This document shows, piece after piece, positions 58,934 to 64,000 of a stretch of 64,000 bases of DNA. The stretch covers positions 248,001-312,000 of the forward strand of contig CP038106.1 in the NCBI GenBank assembly GCA_004519485.1, read 5' to 3'. Made by a program: the position numbers and the translations under genes. Under the pieces are notes generated by a model. It was not told where the DNA came from, made no database searches, and worked only from the letters and a program-made list of their open reading frames with translations. This stretch comes from Nannochloropsis oceanica. Taxonomy: Eukaryota; Sar; Eustigmatophyceae; Eustigmatales; Monodopsidaceae. Position 1 is the stretch's first letter; each line of letters begins with the position of its first letter.

Positions 58934-59617
58934 ATGAAGGTAGTAGCTTCGTTGCTGGCCCTCGTGGTGCTGCCTTTGACATCATCCTTCTTTGTCGTAC
59001 CTGCCCCTGCGTGCACACAGCAGCAGCAACAGCAGCAGCTTGCGCGGGGTCTGGTGGCGCTGGAAGCGGAGGGGGGCATGTCCAGAAGAGACGCCTTCCT
59101 GAAGACGGCGGGCCTGCTCTCTCTTGGCCTCGTCGCAGGCAGCACTGGGGGGCTACCTTTCCTGCCACGGGCAGGGGCCGAGTCCTTGCCAAGTGGGATT
59201 ACTTATGAGGTGGTTGAGAATGGCAACGGTCCGGTGCCCAAGGTGGGGGAGCTGGCCGCCATCCGCTTCACAGGCGCATACAAGGGTAATGTGTTCGACG
59301 ACCTGTACAAGACCAAGGAACCTCTCTACTTCCGTGTGGGGGGCAACACCCTCCTGAAAGGCATCGAGGAGGCGGTCAAGGTCATGAAAGTTGGAGATCG
59401 TTGGAAGCTCACAATTCCGGGCGAGCTGGCATTCGGTGCCAAGGGCCGGTCGGCCTCCCCGGGCAAGCCCCGTATTCCCCCTATGGCGGCAGTGGAGTAC
59501 GATTTGACACTAGTGGCGCTGCCAGGCCGTGAGACGGAGATTTTGGATCTAGACAACTTTGATGAGAATGCGCCCGCGTCGGATGACTCGGACCCAAACA
59601 AGGGGTTGCGATTTTAG
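58934..59617 (+). CDS. Thylakoid-lumen FKBP-type peptidyl-prolyl isomerase
   Basis: A single exon of 227 residues. FKBPs catalyse cis-trans isomerisation of X-Pro bonds; lumenal ones assist photosynthetic complexes. The presequence is three-part: a signal peptide ending TSSFFVVPAP (heterokont plastid motif with Phe at 19), a stroma-transit region with poly-Gln from CAG repeats, and a twin-arginine lumen signal SRRDAFLKTAGLLSLGLVAG (RR at 51-52) ending near AGA-E at 82. The domain covers about 88-200: LAAIRFTGAYKGNVFDD, GNTLLKGIEEAVKVMKVGDR, WKLTIPGELAFGAKG and VEYDLTLVAL. This is typical of plastid FKBPs, which often show weak activity. The acidic C-tail (ENAPASDDSDPNKG) is extra. This gene is strong evidence for a red-derived secondary plastid. 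Confidence 0.93.
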   Translation: MKVVASLLALVVLPLTSSFFVVPAPACTQQQQQQQLARGLVALEAEGGMSRRDAFLKTAGLLSLGLVAGSTGGLPFLPRAGAESLPSGITYEVVENGNGPVPKVGELAAIRFTGAYKGNVFDDLYKTKEPLYFRVGGNTLLKGIEEAVKVMKVGDRWKLTIPGELAFGAKGRSASPGKPRIPPMAAVEYDLTLVALPGRETEILDLDNFDENAPASDDSDPNKGLRF

Positions 59618-59984
59618 GTTGAGAAGCGGAGGGAGGGAAGAAGGGAGGGGGGAAGTGAGGGAGGTTTTTGTAGTTTCCAAGACCTACAATAACAGTGATT
59701 TGCTTTCCTAAGTTGGTAAATGATCGTGTGTTTGTGTGCGTAGTACGTGTGTTGTGGCACTGGTTAGCGCCATGAAAACCGGATAGCATGATTGAGAGGA
59801 AGTAGTGGGCTGAAGACCATCTACAACAACAGTATGAACAACAGCAACAGCAACAACAGAAGAAACAACGACAAGACTAACAGATGCCTGAATGTGCATC
59901 AGCGTAGATATTGATCTCCTTGACTTTGATTTTCACCTAAACTTGTGTTGCATTCCTCTGCTTTGGTGCTCACTCCCTCTCGCT
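59618..59984. other. Convergent 3' spacer FKBP/TMEM209-like
   Basis: 367 bp with an AAC/CAG-rich simple stretch at 59822-59870. No gene recognised. Confidence 0.4.
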
Positions 59985-62000
59985 TCACAGTCTCCCTCCG
60001 CCAGTCAAGGCCAGCGGTCTTCCTCCTCCTCTTACCCCTCCTACTCTTTTCCCCCCTTTTCCTTTAGACTTACCTACACCATCACTCCCAGGGTGTACCA
60101 CCGACCCGAAGACGTTCTCGAGCAAGCGTCGGTAGCCCTGATTGTACGTTGGAAGCCACCTATCCCGCCTTGCCAAGAACAGAAACAGCACAACGGCCAC
60201 AAGGGCATTATCCTTCCCTTTCGGAATCCGATAGATGGTTCCATTCTCCACCACGGAGAAATACGGAAGGCTAGTCCCGTACCGCATGATCAAATTCCGC
60301 CCACGCAGGGTGCGGGAAGTTTCCTCTGTGCCGGGGGCCACCTGCAGAAAGTGCTGCTTGACAAAGGGTCTGTCCCCTTCGTGCAGCCGGTGCTCTCCCC
60401 CTGCATCACAGCGCCACAAAAACAAATGCATGATCAAGTCCGCGTCCGTCGGAAGCTCTACTGTGACGTTTCGATCCCTCAAGATACCTCCCCTTGACCA
60501 ATCATATCCACTCAAGTACGAGTCCTCCACCAGCTCCTCCAGCCTCCTCCAGACATGCCCGAACAAATCCGTCCAGTTCTCACCCTCCGCCAACACCCGC
60601 TTCAATCCTACGTATTCATACACCTCTTTCCCCCATCCTCCCGTCCTTGCCTGACCCAAGAAATCCTCCAGAGAGTAACCCGAAGGCGATGTTTTCACCT
60701 GTTCAAGCAACAACTCCAAGGGCACACCACACCGCTCCAGCGCCCGCACCGCCGCCTCAAACCGGGTCAGCAGTTCAACGATTTCCACATACAAAGCCTC
60801 GCGTAAGTTATCCACGTAATGCGCTAATTTAAACGTGTCCAGACCATCACCGACCCGACTCTGCAGCATTCGAGGCCAGTCAGCCGCATCATACTGCTCG
60901 GCAGGCGATCCCGTCGATCCCCCCAGAAGCCCTCCCCCGTTTCCTCCCAACGGCGATTCTCGGTACGGTCCTACCACCTCTTTGGTGATTGGAGAAATGG
61001 GCACACTACTGATAAACTGCTGCTGCCCTCCGTCCATCCCCATTCCATTGAAGCCGCCTCCTTGAGGAGTCTGCTGCTGCGGTGGGACCGAGTCCAACCC
61101 CGGGGAGAGCAACATCTCGTCCAACAAATTCCTCACCTTCTCCCCTGCACTCTCCCCAAAACTCAACGTTGCCCCTCCTCCCCCGTTTCTTCCTCCTGAA
61201 GTACCACCGCTTCTCCTTCCCAGCGGTGGCCGTCCTCCCCCTCCAGAGGAACCGGTGGGCGTGAAGCGACCATAGGACGACGGTGGGGGTGAGAGGTACG
61301 CTGCAGACGATACATCACCACCCATGCCAGGTGTGAGAATTTTGTCTGCAGAGGATTTTGAAGCAGAGGACGAGCTTGCAAAAGGGGAGGATGATAAGGG
61401 GAGGGCTCGTCCGACTGGCGTTGCCTGTCTCATAAGATCAAGGGATGAAAAGTTTTTGCTCTTATCTGGCAGCGGGTCCAGCCCAAGCAGTCGACGCTGA
61501 GCCTTTGTCAAGCCGTCTACCAAACTGGAGGATGATGAGTTATCAATGTCTCGGAAGGTAGCTCCACCGAAGAAACATAGGCTGATGGTAAAGACAAGAA
61601 TCGATAGTCCTCGCAACGACTCTTTGCTGAACTTTAGGAAAAGGGCCACCGCCTCACTCAAGGCTTCGTCATCGCCCTTCCATTCCCACGTCTGCAGTAA
61701 AATGTGCCGTATTTGATTGCGGCAGATGGGCATCTGTTCTGGGTTTAGGTACCAAAGAGCGGCCAGTAGGAGAGAGACGCCGAGGAGGATGCTGCCCTGG
61801 GTGTAGGCTTGTTGCCTTGTCCTCTCGCTCGTACTCAGTCTGGCAGCATCCGAACGAGGTGCAGCTTTGTCGCGTGGTTGGTTTGGTGCCTTAGTACCGC
61901 TTGTGTTGGCGGTGCGGCTCGCCACGGAGGAGGACATGAAAGTGTTGATGATCGCCCGAGGCGAAGGAACTTGTGGTGTTACACCCCGGCAATGCGACAA
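59985..62000 (-). CDS. TMEM209: TMEM209-like nuclear envelope protein
   Basis: A single exon of 671 residues (650 from ATG 61937). Animal TMEM209 (Pfam CytochromB561_N) is a two-helix inner nuclear membrane/pore-associated protein reported to bind NUP205. Two N-terminal membrane segments are seen (GSILLGVSLLLAALWYL near 70-86 and LSILVFTISLCFFGGATF near 134-151). A Ser/Gly/Pro-rich linker follows to about 350. The conserved C-terminal domain has YVDNLREALYVEIVELLTRF, EYVGLKRVLAEGENWTDLFG, LPTDADLIMHLFLWRCDAG and FVKQHFLQVAP. The order of membrane pair, linker and soluble domain, and the D-x-IMHLF segment, fit the family. A plant/algal DUF-type relative is the alternative. With the NUP205-like gene at 2.8 kb both partners are in one window. 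Confidence 0.7.
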   Translation of the reverse strand: MSHCRGVTPQVPSPRAIINTFMSSSVASRTANTSGTKAPNQPRDKAAPRSDAARLSTSERTRQQAYTQGSILLGVSLLLAALWYLNPEQMPICRNQIRHILLQTWEWKGDDEALSEAVALFLKFSKESLRGLSILVFTISLCFFGGATFRDIDNSSSSSLVDGLTKAQRRLLGLDPLPDKSKNFSSLDLMRQATPVGRALPLSSSPFASSSSASKSSADKILTPGMGGDVSSAAYLSPPPSSYGRFTPTGSSGGGGRPPLGRRSGGTSGGRNGGGGATLSFGESAGEKVRNLLDEMLLSPGLDSVPPQQQTPQGGGFNGMGMDGGQQQFISSVPISPITKEVVGPYRESPLGGNGGGLLGGSTGSPAEQYDAADWPRMLQSRVGDGLDTFKLAHYVDNLREALYVEIVELLTRFEAAVRALERCGVPLELLLEQVKTSPSGYSLEDFLGQARTGGWGKEVYEYVGLKRVLAEGENWTDLFGHVWRRLEELVEDSYLSGYDWSRGGILRDRNVTVELPTDADLIMHLFLWRCDAGGEHRLHEGDRPFVKQHFLQVAPGTEETSRTLRGRNLIMRYGTSLPYFSVVENGTIYRIPKGKDNALVAVVLFLFLARRDRWLPTYNQGYRRLLENVFGSVVHPGSDGVGKSKGKGGKRVGGVRGGGRPLALTGGGRL

Positions 62001-62376
62001 GAATCAGAGCGTCCTCTTGCACATTCCACGCAACCGTTGTCCTATAGGCATCAATATGTAGGAGGAGGAGCGCTTGAGTGATGAGTGCAAGGTGCATACG
62101 ATGTTCTGAGGGGGGTGGCAAAGGAAAAAGGAGTTATGCCTGCAATGTCCGGGTGTCTTTTCAACAGAAAATTGGCATATGTGGCTCACTTATTTGTTTT
62201 ACCAGTCTCCAGCTATTTCTTATACTTCAATATTGCTATATAACAACGTCACACATTACTTGCCTTCCACTGCTACCACCGTCCTGTACACGCTGGCTTG
62301 GACATGACGCCTTCCCCACTTCTCCTTCCTGCTCCTCCCCTTCCTCTTCCTCCCGGGCACCCACCCAACCAACCTT
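62001..62376. other. Spacer between two minus-strand genes
   Basis: 376 bp: deaminase 3' end and TMEM209-like promoter side. Nothing recognised. Confidence 0.4.
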
Positions 62377-63926
62377 TTACGTCGATGTTGTAGACACAAA
62401 CTCCGTATAAATCCCTCGGCACTTCTCGTCCGTAAATGTTGCCACGCGAAATTCTGGGTTCTGCTCAGAAATTTTCTTCAACCACTCCATGCACGCCCCA
62501 CACGGCCTCAACGGGTTCAAGTCCTCTGAGTCAACAGTTATGGTCATCGCCTCTGAACTGAGTCTCGCTGCCCCTCCCTTCGTTTCGCTCTGCACTACCA
62601 CTTTCCCTTCTCTACCAAGTGCACGCTCTCCCATCCCTTTCCCTTCCTTATATGGTGACGAAACGGGATCCAATGCGTCCAAGCTACCAGAATGCGGCCT
62701 CCGTTGTCTCTCCGCCATCGTTGGTCCTCCTACCCCTCCTACCCCTCCTACCCCTCCTGACCCTCCTCCTCCTCCTCCTCCTCCTGCTCCATCTAAAGTC
62801 AGGTCCTTGAGTGAGTAGGAGCGAATAACGGTTACCCTCGGAGGGGAGGCACCTTCAAACACTGTCTTTCTCCCGACCTTCTCACCTCGCGGGGTGGAGG
62901 GCCCCTCCTCGTTTGTTGCTGCTGCTGCTACTGCTACTGCTGCTGCACCTTCCTGCTCATTAACTCCTCCATGCAATGTTCCATTCCATCGGTCCTCTTG
63001 TTTCTTGTGAGGCGAGCCCGTCAAGACTCTGCCATCGCTGCTGCTGCTGCTGCCGCCACTGCCCTTCTTGCCCGGCTTCTTCTCCACCGACGCAAACGCC
63101 ATGTCCAACCTCTTCGGTCCTACCCCCTCCCTCCTTATCCTCCCTCCTTCCCTCTGTTTCCCATCCTCCCTCCCCCCTCCCTCCGTAAACGACAAACTCA
63201 GCACAGCCACAATTTTTAACTCCCTCCTCTTCAGGGTCAAATCCGCGGCCAATGCCGAGCCAATCGCATTTCTTTCGGCGCATAATGAGCCTGTGGGCAT
63301 GCTTACCTCCATGTTACACCCTCTATACAGGATAGGAGCCGCACCTCCCTCCTTCTGAATCAGCAACACGGCCAATACAGGTTTCTGGGTCTTGCGGAGC
63401 CAAAAGGTGGAAAGATCGGAACAGAGGCCTTGGTGGTAGTGATGGAGGACCTCCTCTTTGTAACGAAGCATCTCGGCGGCCACCAGCTGGGCCCGGGCGT
63501 CCGCGTGGGAGAGAGGGACGGGGGGGGCGGTGTCAATGTCCTGGGGGAGGGAGGAAGGAAGGGAAGAAGGAAGGAACAAGAGGTTCACACTCATTGTGTC
63601 GCAAGAGGGAGAGGGGAAAGGGGGGGAAGGGGCCATACCTCGAAGGCAAGGACTTCCACGTCCTCCAAGCACATCTTGGCGTGGTGCCAGAAGGTCTTAA
63701 GCTCCCACATGTGCACAAAACTGGGACGGTACGGCCTCAAGGCGGCGTTGATGGCGGAGATTCGCGCAGGCGAGCCATCCGCAAAGGAGATGGTGAGGTG
63801 GTATTTGTAGCGCCAATCTGTGCCCCACCTCTCGGCGGACCTAAGGTTAGAGGGAGAGAGGAAGAGAGGGAGGATTAATCACCAAAAACGCACCTGTATT
63901 CATTCAGCCCTCCAACCGTCCATGAA
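62377..63926 (-). CDS. Cytidine-deaminase-fold protein with large insert (N-terminus beyond the window)
   Basis: Visible exons (minus strand) are 63540-62377 and 63840-63639, joined in phase 0, plus a likely 33-nt exon 63926-63894 (WTVGGLNEY, phase 2). More exons should lie to the right. The last exon carries the zinc-dependent deaminase fold: LAVLLIQKEGGAAPILYRGC, GSLCAERNAI (CAE at 87-89 of that exon's peptide) and PLRPCGACMEWLKKISEQNP (PCGAC at 346-350). Cytidine deaminases bind Zn through these three Cys. The usual gap between them is about 35 residues; here it is about 257 because of a low-complexity Lys/Gly/Ser/Ala insert. The upstream exon (DWRYKYHLTISFADGSPARI, then MWELKTFWHHAKMCLEDVEV) is an extra N-terminal domain I cannot name. 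The substrate (cytidine, dCMP or RNA) is not decidable. Confidence 0.75.
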
Positions 63927-64000
63927 CTTGTGCACAGAGGGAAGATGTGGAGGGAGGGGAAAGAGAGGGAGAGGCAGAGAGAGAGAGAAAGAAGTAGGGG

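Overview
The window is nuclear DNA from a photosynthetic stramenopile (heterokont alga), most likely eustigmatophyte-like (Nannochloropsis/Microchloropsis relatives). The organism name is inference. The evidence is: short GT-AG introns; a compact, gene-dense layout on both strands; three proteins with a signal peptide ending in the heterokont plastid motif (ASA-F or a close variant); a thylakoid-lumen FKBP with a twin-arginine signal; and pervasive GGGA/GGAGG repeats in exons, introns and spacers. I saw no rRNA, tRNA, CRISPR array, virus-like element or intact transposon.

Layout, left to right. 1-12.9 kb: a PPR-like protein running off the left edge (-), a three-exon CMC4 twin-CX9C protein (-), a giant NUP205/NUP192-type nucleoporin (+) and an AT-hook/PWWP-like chromatin protein (-). 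12.9-21.2 kb: a foldback repeat, a GNL3-type nucleolar GTPase (-), the ribosome-biogenesis factor NIP7 (+), an Mpv17-family membrane protein (-) and an unknown plastid-targeted protein (+). 22-31.4 kb: beta-COP (-), a plastid D27-like protein (+), a second foldback and DRC1 of the ciliary nexin-dynein regulatory complex (+). 31.7-42 kb: a 13-exon PRP43/DHX15 helicase (-), a kinesin-13 (+) and a PP2C phosphatase (-). 42.7-51.2 kb: EMC7 (-), a secreted protein joining a VHL-like domain to a degenerate prolyl-4-hydroxylase domain (+), FAM32A (-), a secretory-pathway LCMT-type methyltransferase (-) and a SAP+UBA-like protein (+). 51.9-64 kb: ADE2 (-), an MFSD5-type transporter (-), pyrroline-5-carboxylate reductase (+), the lumenal FKBP (+), a TMEM209-like nuclear-envelope protein (-) and a cytidine-deaminase-fold protein running off the right edge (-).

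Most genes are unrelated housekeeping functions and there is no operon logic. Many pairs are divergent, with 300-600 bp between start codons (possible shared promoters), or convergent. Thematic links are ribosome biogenesis and RNA (GNL3, NIP7, PRP43, FAM32A), the nuclear envelope (NUP205-like, TMEM209-like) and secretion/ER (beta-COP, EMC7). Exon joins were made by eye from splice motifs, frame phase and family similarity. Every multi-exon model listed keeps frame across each join. The observations I rate highest are the VHL/P4H-like fusion, DRC1 in a probably coccoid lineage, two inverted duplications of coding-like fragments, a cytidine deaminase with about 220 residues inserted between its zinc motifs, and introns with a purine-rich 5' part and a pyrimidine-rich 3' part.
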